Source: an uncultured Coriobacteriaceae bacterium (GTDB taxonomy: Bacteria > Actinomycetota > Coriobacteriia > Coriobacteriales > Atopobiaceae). From it: 64,000 nt of DNA. The stretch lies in the NCBI GenBank assembly GCA_902786015.1, contig CADAAU010000002.1, positions 164,981 through 228,980 on the forward strand, given 5' to 3'. Below the pieces are notes generated by a model. The model had not been told where the DNA came from. It made no database searches and saw nothing but the letters and a program-made list of their open reading frames with translations. Below, in pieces: positions 16,425-25,144 of the stretch (position 1 is its first letter; every line of letters starts with the position of its first letter). The position numbers and the translations under genes were made by a program.

Positions 16425-16736
16425 GTCTGGCACGACGTCGCGCCGACGGTCGCCGTCTGCTGCGACCAGGACGGGATGCGCATGCAGCCCGACAAGCTCA
16501 GCCACTGGTGGGCGCGCAGGCGCAAGGACCTCGGCGCCGAGGGCTGGACCCTGCACGGGCTGCGCCACACGTTCCTCTCGCTCGCGGCCGCCCAGGGAAT
16601 CCACCCGTCGGTGATGATGAAGCTCGCGGGGCACAAGAACCCCAACATCACCATGAGGATCTACACGCACGTCAACATGGAGTCCAAGCGCGAGGCCATG
16701 GACGCCATGCAGGCCGCCTACGTGGCGGCGGGCTAG
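16425..16736 (+). pseudogene. C-terminal part of a tyrosine recombinase (integrase)
   Basis: About 103 codons survive. LHGLRHTFLSLAAAQG carries the conserved R and H, LAGHKNPNITMRIYTHV holds the second H and the nucleophile Tyr, and the frame ends in TAG. The first catalytic Arg and the N-terminal arm-binding region are missing. The frame is open back to the inverted repeat at 16371 without a suitable start. It marks a past phage or integrative element. Confidence 0.85.
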
Positions 16737-16802
16737 GGTTCGGGGTGATGGGCGTGATGCGTGCACCGTTCTTTAGAGTTTCTTTAGAGCCAAGAACGAC
16801 CG

Positions 16803-16831
16803 GAGGGGCCGTCCTCGACGAACGGCCCCTC
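16803..16831 (+). terminator. Hairpin after the integrase remnant
   Basis: GAGGGGCCGT (16803-16812) pairs with ACGGCCCCTC (16822-16831). It has a short T content downstream, so it is a weaker call as a terminator. Confidence 0.55.
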
Positions 16832-16948
16832 TACCAGCCCAAACGCGATTTGCGCTAAACTATCGTTCATTCAGTACAAAGGGGGGAAACCCTTTTGGCC
16901 GGGCGGGACTTGAGCAAAAAACACGTCCCCCCCCGTTCACTTTCACAT

Positions 16949-18034
16949 TTATGCCAGGATGTCGCGAATCATCCGATCCTTCATGCGGTTGGCGACCTCT
17001 AGCTTCCATGCCGGATAGCCGAATCCGGGGTCCTCGTACACGAAGTCCTTGAGCTGCACGAGCCTTGCGCGCAGGTCACCCGTGAGCATGGCGCGCGCCA
17101 CCACGACGAACCCGCCGCCGATCTTGGGCCCCTGGTGGCGCAGGTACTCGTCGAGGTCGTCTCCCTCCATGAGGTAGGGCAGCAGGGCCATGTTGTGGTC
17201 GAAGAGCGGGGCCATGCCCAACACCTCGCCCGTCTCGTTCCTCACGAGGAAGCCGTAGTTGCCGGCGTGGCGGTCCACGTTCACGCACACGGCGTCCATC
17301 ACGAGCATCTGACGGAAGAGCTCGTCCCCGCCGTGGTCGGCGAGGAAGGACAGGACGTCATACGCGTCAAACCCACGGTCGAACATGCGAATCGCCGGCA
17401 CGAACCCCAGCTCCTCCGAGGTGAAGAGCGGGCAGTCCGACGCCAGCTTGCCATGGTAGTTGCGCAGCGTGTAGGGCACGTGGCTCACGGAGGCGGCCTC
17501 CAGTATGTCTGAGCAGAGCCTTTCTGAATAAGGCTCGAAACCGGCGTTCGCGTAGCCCGAAGATCCGCGCTTGAGCAGGTGCGGGCCGTCCATCTCACGC
17601 ACCCAGCACTTGTCGAACGAGCCCGACGTTCCGAACTCGGGGCTCGTGCTGGAGAACTGGCGGCCATACATGCCCACGCCGTCGAAGGCGATGCGCGCCA
17701 CCACGTCGTCGAAGCCGTTGGCGTAGAGCGACACGTCCTCCCAAGCCAAATCCGATTCCTCGCGCCTCATCCAAAAAGTGTCGGTGAGCGACACGCAGCG
17801 CACCATGTCTATGAAGCCCTTGCGGTTGTCGATGCCCAGCTCCTGCATGAGCTTCTTGATGGACGTGCGATGCTTGGCGATCTGTCGGTCGTCGATCCAG
17901 TCGTTGATGTCGGTAAACCCATAGGGCAAGTAGCCATCAAGCTGTTCGACTATCGTATATCTGTACTCGCCGAGAACGTCTCGCTCCTCGAAGACTGCCA
18001 CGACCTTGTTCTTGTTCATGAGCTGGTAGTGCAT
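16949..18034 (-). CDS. HipA-like serine/threonine kinase domain protein
   Basis: A 361-residue protein. Its C-terminal half has the HipA kinase signature: NVDRHAGNYGFL (catalytic Asp, with Asn for metal) at about residues 254-265 and MAPLFDHNMAL (DFG-like Asp) shortly after. A glycine-rich segment (LLKRGSSGYANAG) lies near 170-185. The N-terminal 130 residues do not look like the usual HipA N1 domain, so this is one of the shorter HipA-like groups. The start at 18034 follows AAGGAGGT at 5 bases; a longer frame lacks a site. No HipB-type regulator is beside it: upstream there are only repeats and relics. Target unknown. Confidence 0.7.
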   Translation of the reverse strand: MHYQLMNKNKVVAVFEERDVLGEYRYTIVEQLDGYLPYGFTDINDWIDDRQIAKHRTSIKKLMQELGIDNRKGFIDMVRCVSLTDTFWMRREESDLAWEDVSLYANGFDDVVARIAFDGVGMYGRQFSSTSPEFGTSGSFDKCWVREMDGPHLLKRGSSGYANAGFEPYSERLCSDILEAASVSHVPYTLRNYHGKLASDCPLFTSEELGFVPAIRMFDRGFDAYDVLSFLADHGGDELFRQMLVMDAVCVNVDRHAGNYGFLVRNETGEVLGMAPLFDHNMALLPYLMEGDDLDEYLRHQGPKIGGGFVVVARAMLTGDLRARLVQLKDFVYEDPGFGYPAWKLEVANRMKDRMIRDILA

Positions 18035-18230
18035 CTCGACCTCCTTCCCTAACCGCTGTTCCATACCATGATAGTGGATATTGGCCAGGCGCATGAGACG
18101 GTTTTGGTCGCGCTCGACTCGGCCCTCCGGCTGTGTTGGCGGCCGTTTCTGGGAACTGGCCTGCGCATCGGCACGAGGTCGCCCCGCGTAGTGAACTGCG
18201 CCCCAAAACTTGGAACCGCTCTTTTGAGTT

Positions 18231-18300
18231 CAAGTTCAGGGGTGCACTTCCAAGTTCGGGGGTGCAGTTCCAAGCTCAGGGGTGCAGTTCCAAGTTCAGG
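18231..18300. repeat. 20-bp tandem repeat, about 3.5 units
   Basis: Unit GGGGTGCAGTTCCAAGTTCA with single-base variants, exact 20-base period, about 200 bases upstream of the HipA-like gene start. No frame through it looks coding. Confidence 0.8.
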
Positions 18301-18465
18301 GTTCAGTTCGCAGCGGAGCCATATCGCAGATGCCATGCCCCGTCACCTTTGTCCCACACGTCTCCTTGACCCCGCATGACAACGCGACGGCCCGGCCACT
18401 TGGGCTCGGACCGTCGCGCTAGGGTCAGACGAATTGTCTGCGGATCCCTCTCGCCTTTGTCCGCG

Positions 18466-18718
18466 CTACCTGCTCACGCAGGCGGCCTGGGAGGCATCGT
18501 AGCCGTTGGGCACCTGGCCCTGCGGCAGGACCTGGACCTCGACGGCCTCGGCCCTCCTCGCGAGGCCCGTGGTGCCGGCGTCCCCTGCGGTACCACCGGC
18601 GAGTCTAGGCGCGCCGAGGCCGTGCAGATCACGCCCGCCGGCAAGGTTGCGGACGACCACAGCGTGTGGTACAGCGTGCGCTCGCAGACCCACTGCTGGC
18701 TGGGATGGGCCCTTTGAG
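18466..18718. pseudogene. Inverted and direct fragments of ChW-repeat genes
   Basis: On the minus strand, about 18466-18580 reads RRAEAVEVQVLPQGQVPNGY, then DASQAA, matching the C terminus of the large ChW protein. On the plus strand, 18586-18717 reads GTTGESRRAEAVQI, then HSVWYSVRSQT and CWLGWA, one ChW repeat. The two pieces point toward each other, so an inversion broke a former gene. Confidence 0.65.
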
Positions 18719-18945
18719 CTGAGAATGACCTTGGTGCGGGTCAACCCGCCACACGAATGTCATTCTCGGCAAATCGCGCCACACGAAAGGAAAAGCCGGC
18801 TCAAAGGGGGCTGGCTTGAGCCGAGAATGACGTTCGTGCGGGAGGGGACGCCACACGAAAGGAAATCCCAGCTCGGGAAGCCACACGAACGTAAAACCCG
18901 GCTCAGCCGAGGCCCCTTTGAGTCGAGAATGACCTTGGTGCGGGT
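18714..18945. repeat. Array of GAGCTG...CACACGAAA repeats, locus 1
   Basis: Alternating forward (TTTGAGCTGAGAATGACCTT) and inverted (CCACACGAAAGGAAATCCCA) half-units, at least five in 230 bases. The same family recurs at 24755, 45143 and 63880. Confidence 0.7.
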
Positions 18946-19194
18946 CAACCCGTCTTATAACTGTCCTGCGGAGATTCGGCGGTGACGTCCTTCTCGACTG
19001 CGCGTGCACCCTGGCTGCCCGCGAGCTCACGGACAGCCAGGGTGGCAAAGGCCCCCGCCCCTCACTAGTCATGCGCACAGCCCGTATGGTCCACACGAAT
19101 CAATCGTTCGTTCTTGCGCACATGGCGGTCGAACGGCAAAGCTTGCATACTAGATGCCATGATTTTTTGTATATCTATACAAAGGAGGAGTTTC

Positions 19195-20754
19195 ATGAAG
19201 CAGCTTGAGTGCGATGTCGTCGTCGTTGCCGCGGGTCTCTCGGGCCTTGCCGCCGCCATTTCTGCCGCCGAGAACGGTGCCAACGTCATTTGCCTCGAAA
19301 AGGCGTCCAATACCGGTGGAGCCGCAAACATGGGCATGGGTCCCTGCGCGGCCGGTTCGCCCATGCAAAAGATGAGCGGCATCACCCTCACCCCCGGTGA
19401 GCTCTTCCGTCGCCACATGTTCTACACCCACTATCAGGTAGACGCCAAGCTCGTAAAGGCCTACTACGACAAGTCTGGCGACACCATCCAGTGGCTCATG
19501 GACATGGGCGTGCAGTTCCACTCCGTGCGTCCAGCCTTCCGCGCGGGCGAGCGCACCAAGGCCTATGCCGACGGTGAGTACACTTGGCACGTCGTTCAGC
19601 CCGAGGACGGCTCCGAGCCTGGTCCTCGCGCCGCCACCACGATGACCAAGCGCATGACCGAGAAGGCCCAGGACCTCGGCGTCGAGTTCCTGCTCGAGAC
19701 CCCCGGCACCGACCTCATCACTGACGAGGACGGCAAGATCTGTGGCGTCAAGGCTGTTGACAAGAGCGGCGAGGAGATCGAGATTGCCTGCAAGGCAGCC
19801 ATTGTGGCAACCGGCGGCTTTGGTCACAACGTCCAGATGATCCACGACCTCATTGGCCTTGACTGGGGCAAGAACCTCTTCTCGTTTGCAATTCCTGGTA
19901 TGGATGGCGACGGCTTCAACATGTGCCACAAGGTCGGTGCTGGACATACGCCCGTTACCATGGAGATGATGTATCAGCTGCCCGACAACATGAACCACTT
20001 CTACGTGGAGGGCGCGTTCCGTCAGCCCTGCTACTGGTGCGACCGTCTGGGCGAGCGTTTTATGCCTGAGGACGAGGTCTTCAATACCACCTTCGTGGGC
20101 AATGCCATCAACCATCTGCCCGGCAAGGTCGGTTACGCCATCTTTGACGCCGCGATGCTGCGCCGCTGGAAGAAGCAGGGTCCCGACATCGTCTCACACG
20201 TGCACCCGCACGACCTGTACGAGGGCTTCGAGGCTCAGTGGAACGCTGACCTCGACACCTACAAGGACGACGAGGGCAATCCCTACATCGCTCAGGCCGA
20301 CACCCTCGAGGAGCTTGCCGAGAAGCTCGGCATCAACGTCGACGGCTTCGTGGCCGCTGTCGAGGAGTACAACGAGATGTGCTCCGAGGGCTTTGACTCG
20401 CTGTTCGAGAAGGACCGTCAGTACATGATTCCGCTGGAGGAGGGTCCCTTCTACGGCTGCAAGCAGTTCATGGGTGCCTATGGTTCGTTGGGCGGCGTGC
20501 TCGTCAACCACAAGCTTGAGGTCATGACCGACGAGTACGAGACCATCCCTGGTTTGTACTGCGTGGGCACCGACGCCTGCACCATCTACGGTGACTCTTA
20601 CAACTTCTGCATCCCTGGCAACACCATGGGCTTCTGCCTCAACTCGGGCCGTATCGCCGGCGAGAATGCCGCGATGCTCGCATTCGACGGTGGTGACGCC
20701 GACGACTGGGACGACGACGGCGAGTGGGATGAGGGCGACGACGACTGGGACTAA
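19195..20754 (+). CDS. FAD-dependent fumarate/urocanate reductase-like flavoprotein
   Basis: A 519-residue FAD_binding_2 family enzyme. The dinucleotide fold VVVAAGLSGLAAAISAAENG lies at residues 8-27, ending in Glu at the strand end, followed by NTGGAANMGMG. A conserved C-terminal FAD segment (GLYCVGTDACTIYGD, then NTMGFCLNSGRIAGE) precedes an acidic tail of mostly Asp. No Tat signal, haem domain or FMN-binding domain is present, so it is a soluble member that needs a separate electron donor. Anaerobes use such proteins to reduce fumarate-like unsaturated acids; the real substrate cannot be read here. The start at 19195 follows AAAGGAGGAG. Single-gene unit ending at the hairpin at 20871. Confidence 0.8.
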   Translation: MKQLECDVVVVAAGLSGLAAAISAAENGANVICLEKASNTGGAANMGMGPCAAGSPMQKMSGITLTPGELFRRHMFYTHYQVDAKLVKAYYDKSGDTIQWLMDMGVQFHSVRPAFRAGERTKAYADGEYTWHVVQPEDGSEPGPRAATTMTKRMTEKAQDLGVEFLLETPGTDLITDEDGKICGVKAVDKSGEEIEIACKAAIVATGGFGHNVQMIHDLIGLDWGKNLFSFAIPGMDGDGFNMCHKVGAGHTPVTMEMMYQLPDNMNHFYVEGAFRQPCYWCDRLGERFMPEDEVFNTTFVGNAINHLPGKVGYAIFDAAMLRRWKKQGPDIVSHVHPHDLYEGFEAQWNADLDTYKDDEGNPYIAQADTLEELAEKLGINVDGFVAAVEEYNEMCSEGFDSLFEKDRQYMIPLEEGPFYGCKQFMGAYGSLGGVLVNHKLEVMTDEYETIPGLYCVGTDACTIYGDSYNFCIPGNTMGFCLNSGRIAGENAAMLAFDGGDADDWDDDGEWDEGDDDWD

Positions 20755-20870
20755 CCCGGTGCTGACGTGTCGCAAGGGTGCCGCATTTCCAGGTCTGCTC
20801 TGAGGCACGTTAGGTGATGGGGCGTACTCCCTTTACCTGAAACTTGGTCTGAATAATAGCTCTTTGGGGG

Positions 20871-20900
20871 CGCCCCGCGATGGAAATGCACCGCGGGGCG
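20871..20900 (+). terminator. Hairpin after the flavoprotein gene
   Basis: CGCCCCGCG (20871-20879) pairs with CGCGGGGCG (20892-20900). A short TCCTC follows; the position between two genes supports termination. Confidence 0.65.
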
Positions 20901-20953
20901 TCCTCGCATTCAAGTAGTATTAGGGAGAGGCACAAGAAAGGGGAGGGGATGCC

Positions 20954-22825
20954 ATGGATACTATACGCAAATTATTGAGCCATCTTGGGGAGTACAGGAG
21001 GCCAGCGCTTATAGCGCCACTGTGCACCTTGGTTGCCGTGGGCATGGAGGTGCTCATTCCCTACATCATGGCCATGCTCATCGACCAAGGCATCTCGAAG
21101 GGAGACATGGGTAAGGTCTGGCTCTTTGGCGGCATCATGCTGGCCTGCGCCTTCGTCTCTCTCGTGATCGACTCGGCCTCAGCGGTTTTTGGGTCGCGCG
21201 CGTCCACGGGTCTCGCATCCAACTTGCGAGATGCCCTGTTCGAGAAGGTCCAGACTTATAGCTTCTCGAACATCGACAAGTTCAGCACTGCCGGGCTTGT
21301 TACCCGCATGACCACCGACGTCACCAACGTGCAGAACGCCTTCAACATGTCGCTGATCATTGCCACGCGCGCTCCCATTTCGCTCGTGGCGTCCCTGGTC
21401 ATGAGCGTCGTGATCAGCCCTAAGCTCTCGCTTGTCTTCATCGCCGCCATGGTGGTGCTTTCGGCGGCGCTCATCGCCATCATGCTCAAGGCCATGCCGC
21501 TGTTTGGTCAGGTGTTCAAGCGCTACGACGCGCTGAACGCGAGCGTGCAAGAGAACGTGACGGCCATTCGTGTGGTCAAGGCGTTCGTGCGCGAGGACCA
21601 CGAGGACCAGAAGTTCACCCATGCGGCCGACGAGGTCCACGACCTGTTCGTCAGGGCCGAGAGCCTGCTGGCCTTCAACAATCCCGTCATGGGCGTAGCA
21701 ATCTACGGCTGCATCATCGCACTTAGCTGGTTTGGCACGCACTCCATCTTGGCGGGCGACATTTCCACCGGTCAGCTCACAAGCCTTTTGGGCTACGTGT
21801 TCAACGTGCTCATAAGCCTCATGATGCTCACCATGATCTTTGTGATGGTCTCCATGAGCGCGGCGTCCGGTCAGCGCATCGTGGAGGTGCTGGAAGAAGA
21901 GCCCGACATCGTGAGCCCGGAGGACGCGCTGACGGAGGTGCCGAACGGTTCCATTGACTTCGATGCCGTGAGCTTCCAGTATCGCTCCGGCGATGGCGAG
22001 GGCCAAGAGACCCTTGCGGGCATCGACCTCCACATCGACTCGGGCGAGACCATCGGCGTCCTGGGCGGCACGGGTTCGGGCAAGTCCACGCTCGTGGCGC
22101 TCATCAGCCGATTGTACGACGTGGATTCCGGTGCCGTGCGCGTGGGCGGCAACGACGTGTGCGCCTACGACACCGAGGTGCTGCGCGATTCGGTTGCCGT
22201 GGTGCTTCAGCAGAATACGCTGTTCTCCGGGACGATTCTGGACAACCTGCGGTGGGGCAAGCCCGACGCCACGCTCGAGGAGTGTCAGGCCGCCTGCGCC
22301 GCGGCCTGTGCCGACGAGTTTATCGACCGCATGCCCGATGGCTACGACACCATGATCGAGCAGGGCGGCACCAACGTTTCGGGTGGCCAGCGCCAGCGTC
22401 TGTGCATCGCCCGCGCCCTGCTCAAGCGTCCGCGCGTACTCGTGCTCGACGACTCCACCAGTGCCGTGGACACCGCCACCGACGCGAGCATCCAGCGCGC
22501 CTTTGCCGAACAGATACCCGACACCACAAAGATTATTATCTCGCAGCGCGTGAGCAGCTTTGGCTCCTGCGACCGCATTCTTGTGCTCGATGCCGGCCGT
22601 GTGGTCGCTTTCGCGCCGGAGGCGAAGCTCATCGAGACTTGCGACATCTACCGTGACGTGCACGACACGCAAAACAAGGCGGGTGCCGGGGCCGACTTCG
22701 ACAAGCTCGAGGGCATAGCGTACGACCCAATCTCCCAGCGCTTCGACCCGGCGTTTGCCAGTGAGCTGCCCTTTGAGGTCGATCCGGCGGTCGAGGTCGA
22801 GCTCGCAAGAAAGGCCGGTGAGTAA
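20954..22825 (+). CDS. ABC exporter half-transporter, subunit with degenerate ATP site
   Basis: A 623-residue fused membrane-ATPase subunit. About six hydrophobic helices occupy residues 15-300 (ABC type 1 exporter fold); the ATPase domain follows: GGTGSGKST (Walker A, about 375-383), NVSGGQRQRL (signature) and VLVLDDSTSAVD (Walker B). The residue after the Walker B Asp is Asp, not the catalytic Glu, as in the degenerate-site subunit of heterodimeric exporters. AAAGGGGAGG precedes the start. The partner gene begins 1 base after its stop, so the two are translated together. Substrate is unknown; drug or peptide export is typical. Confidence 0.9.
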   Translation: MDTIRKLLSHLGEYRRPALIAPLCTLVAVGMEVLIPYIMAMLIDQGISKGDMGKVWLFGGIMLACAFVSLVIDSASAVFGSRASTGLASNLRDALFEKVQTYSFSNIDKFSTAGLVTRMTTDVTNVQNAFNMSLIIATRAPISLVASLVMSVVISPKLSLVFIAAMVVLSAALIAIMLKAMPLFGQVFKRYDALNASVQENVTAIRVVKAFVREDHEDQKFTHAADEVHDLFVRAESLLAFNNPVMGVAIYGCIIALSWFGTHSILAGDISTGQLTSLLGYVFNVLISLMMLTMIFVMVSMSAASGQRIVEVLEEEPDIVSPEDALTEVPNGSIDFDAVSFQYRSGDGEGQETLAGIDLHIDSGETIGVLGGTGSGKSTLVALISRLYDVDSGAVRVGGNDVCAYDTEVLRDSVAVVLQQNTLFSGTILDNLRWGKPDATLEECQAACAAACADEFIDRMPDGYDTMIEQGGTNVSGGQRQRLCIARALLKRPRVLVLDDSTSAVDTATDASIQRAFAEQIPDTTKIIISQRVSSFGSCDRILVLDAGRVVAFAPEAKLIETCDIYRDVHDTQNKAGAGADFDKLEGIAYDPISQRFDPAFASELPFEVDPAVEVELARKAGE

Positions 22826-22826
22826 C

Positions 22827-24716
22827 ATGCAAAAAGAGAAGCAGAACAACACGCTCAAGTCGGTCGGTGCCATCTTTGCGTTTATGTTCAAGCGCTACAA
22901 GGGTCTGTTTGCGCTGGTAGTCGTGGGTATCTTGGTATCTTCTTTTGCTATGGTGCGCTCCACGCTCTTTACGCAGTCGCTTATTGACGACTACATACTG
23001 CCTATGATTCAGGTAGCCCAACAGGGCCAGACGCCCGACTTCGGACCGCTCGGTGCGGCCATCGGAAGGCTCGCACTCGTTGCCGTGCTCGGTGTCGTCT
23101 CTATGTATTTGTACAACCGCCTGATGGTGACCATCAGCCAGGGGACGCTTCGCGACCTGCGTGTGGAGGTGTTTGGGCACATGGAGTCGCTGCCCATTAA
23201 GTACTTCGACACGCACGCACACGGCGACATCATGAGCATCTACACCAACGACATCGATACGTTGCGCCAGCTCCTGAGCCAGACGATTCCCAATTTCGTC
23301 AATTCCTGCACCACCATCGTCATGGTGCTTATCTCCATGGTCATGCTCTCGTTACCGCTTACCTGCGTGACCCTTGCCATGGTGGCCGTGATGCTCGTTG
23401 CGTCGGGGCGCATAGGCGCTGCTTCCGCCAAGCACTTTGGCGACCAGCAAAAGAGCTTGGGCGACGTCAACGGCTTCATCGAGGAGACCATCTCGGGCGA
23501 GAAGGTCGTTAAGGTCTTCTGCCACGAAGAACGCTCCATTGTGGAGTTCCACAAGCGCAACCACGAGCTGCGCGACTCCGCCACCAAGGCAAATACGCTG
23601 GGCGGGATTCTGATGCCCGTGGTGTTTGCCATCGGGCAGATAAGCTATGTGCTCTGTGCCATCGTGGGCTCCTACCTTGCCGTTACCAGCGGAATCCTTT
23701 CGCTGGGAACGCTGGTGAGCTTCCTCTCGCTCAACCAATCGTTTACCGAGCCCATTACGCGCATTTCTCAACAGCTTTCCGCCATCACGCAGGCAGGCGC
23801 CGGCGCGGGTCGTATCTTTGAGCTTTTGGCCCAGGAGCCCGAGACGGACGAAGGCTACGTGGAGCTCGTCAACGTGGAGACTGACAAGGACGGTGGGCTC
23901 GTGGAGTGCGATCGTCGCACGGGCCACTGGGCATGGAAACATCCCCACACGACCGACGGCACCGTAAGCTACATGCCGCTCATGGGCGAGTTGGTGATGG
24001 ACGGCGTGGACTTTGGTTATGTGCCCCAGAAGCAGATCCTGCACGACATTCGCCTGTTCGCGCTTCCGGGACAAAAGATCGCCTTCGTGGGGGCTACCGG
24101 TGCTGGGAAGACGACCATTACCAACCTCATCAATCGCTTCTACGATATCAACGATGGCAAGATTCGCTACGATGGCATCAACATCACAAAGATTCGGAAG
24201 CCCGAGCTTCGCCGGTCGCTCGGCATGGTGCTGCAAGACCCGCATCTGTTTACGGGTTCCGTCATGGACAACATTCGCTATGGTCGGCTTGATGCCACGG
24301 ACGAGGAGTGCATCGCGGCTGCGAGGTTGGTGAGCGCGCATGACTTCATCAAGCGGCTGCCCGAGGGTTACAATACCCAGATTACCGGCGACGGCGGCAA
24401 CCTCAGCGCCGGACAGCGACAGCTCCTCACCATCGCCCGCGCGGCAGTGGCTGATCCACCCGCGCTTATCCTCGACGAGGCTACATCGAGCATCGACACC
24501 CACACCGAGCAACAGGTGCAGGCTGGCATGGACGCCCTCATGAAGGGTCGCACTACCTTCGTGATTGCACACCGTCTCTCCACCGTGAGAGATGCTGACT
24601 GCATCATGGTCATGGAGCAGGGGAGAATCATCGAGCGCGGTACGCACGACGAGCTTATTGCTGCGCACGGCAGGTATTGGGAACTCTATACCGGAAACCA
24701 ATTAGGGTCTGAGTAA
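22827..24716 (+). CDS. ABC exporter half-transporter, catalytic-site subunit
   Basis: A 629-residue partner of the preceding gene. The membrane region spans residues 20-320. The ATPase domain has GATGAGKTT (Walker A), NLSAGQRQLL (signature, with Ala for the second Gly) and ALILDEATSSID with the catalytic Glu. An insert of about 40 residues, rich in charged and aromatic residues, lies between the membrane and ATPase parts (around 365-405). With one canonical and one degenerate site the pair fits TM287/288-like heterodimers. The ATG at 22827 is 1 base beyond the previous stop. Confidence 0.9.
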   Translation: MQKEKQNNTLKSVGAIFAFMFKRYKGLFALVVVGILVSSFAMVRSTLFTQSLIDDYILPMIQVAQQGQTPDFGPLGAAIGRLALVAVLGVVSMYLYNRLMVTISQGTLRDLRVEVFGHMESLPIKYFDTHAHGDIMSIYTNDIDTLRQLLSQTIPNFVNSCTTIVMVLISMVMLSLPLTCVTLAMVAVMLVASGRIGAASAKHFGDQQKSLGDVNGFIEETISGEKVVKVFCHEERSIVEFHKRNHELRDSATKANTLGGILMPVVFAIGQISYVLCAIVGSYLAVTSGILSLGTLVSFLSLNQSFTEPITRISQQLSAITQAGAGAGRIFELLAQEPETDEGYVELVNVETDKDGGLVECDRRTGHWAWKHPHTTDGTVSYMPLMGELVMDGVDFGYVPQKQILHDIRLFALPGQKIAFVGATGAGKTTITNLINRFYDINDGKIRYDGINITKIRKPELRRSLGMVLQDPHLFTGSVMDNIRYGRLDATDEECIAAARLVSAHDFIKRLPEGYNTQITGDGGNLSAGQRQLLTIARAAVADPPALILDEATSSIDTHTEQQVQAGMDALMKGRTTFVIAHRLSTVRDADCIMVMEQGRIIERGTHDELIAAHGRYWELYTGNQLGSE

Positions 24717-24754
24717 GCCCGGCGGCAGGGCGGTGCTCACTGCAGCAAAGGCAA

Positions 24755-25010
24755 TCCCAGCTCAGGGCGGCTCCCTCTGAGCTGGGATCTCCTTTCGTGT
24801 GGCAACTCGAGCCACAGCAAGGGCGATTTCAGCTCAGGGAGGCCCCTTTGAGCTGGCTTTGCCTTTCGTGTGGCACGATTTGTCGAGAATGACTTTCCTG
24901 TGGGCCCGCCCGCCACACGAAACGCGTTTCCAGCTCATAGCGGCCCTTTTGAGCTGAGAATGACTTTCCTGTGGCGCCCCTCCCACACGAAACGCAAATC
25001 CAGCTCAAAG
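24755..25010. repeat. Array of GAGCTG...CACACGAAA repeats, locus 2
   Basis: Six or more half-units in alternating directions, including CTGGGATCTCCTTTCGTGTG and CCACACGAAACGC...CCAGCTC, fill the gap between the ABC pair and the alcohol dehydrogenase gene. Confidence 0.75.
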
Positions 25011-25144
25011 CCCTCCCGCGCCTTGGGCATGGTATCGACAAATGACGTGCGCGCCGCCTGCGACGGGCGCCCAAAAGCGGTACGATATTGAATTGTTGCG
25101 CGCAAGGTTGTCGCGCAGCGCGAGAACAAGAGAAAGGAAAGGCT

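Noticed and set aside
19114..19194. Upstream start for the flavoprotein at 19114
   Set aside because: The strong AAAGGAGGAG site lies directly before the ATG at 19195, and the FAD-fold glycines are then at the normal distance from the start.
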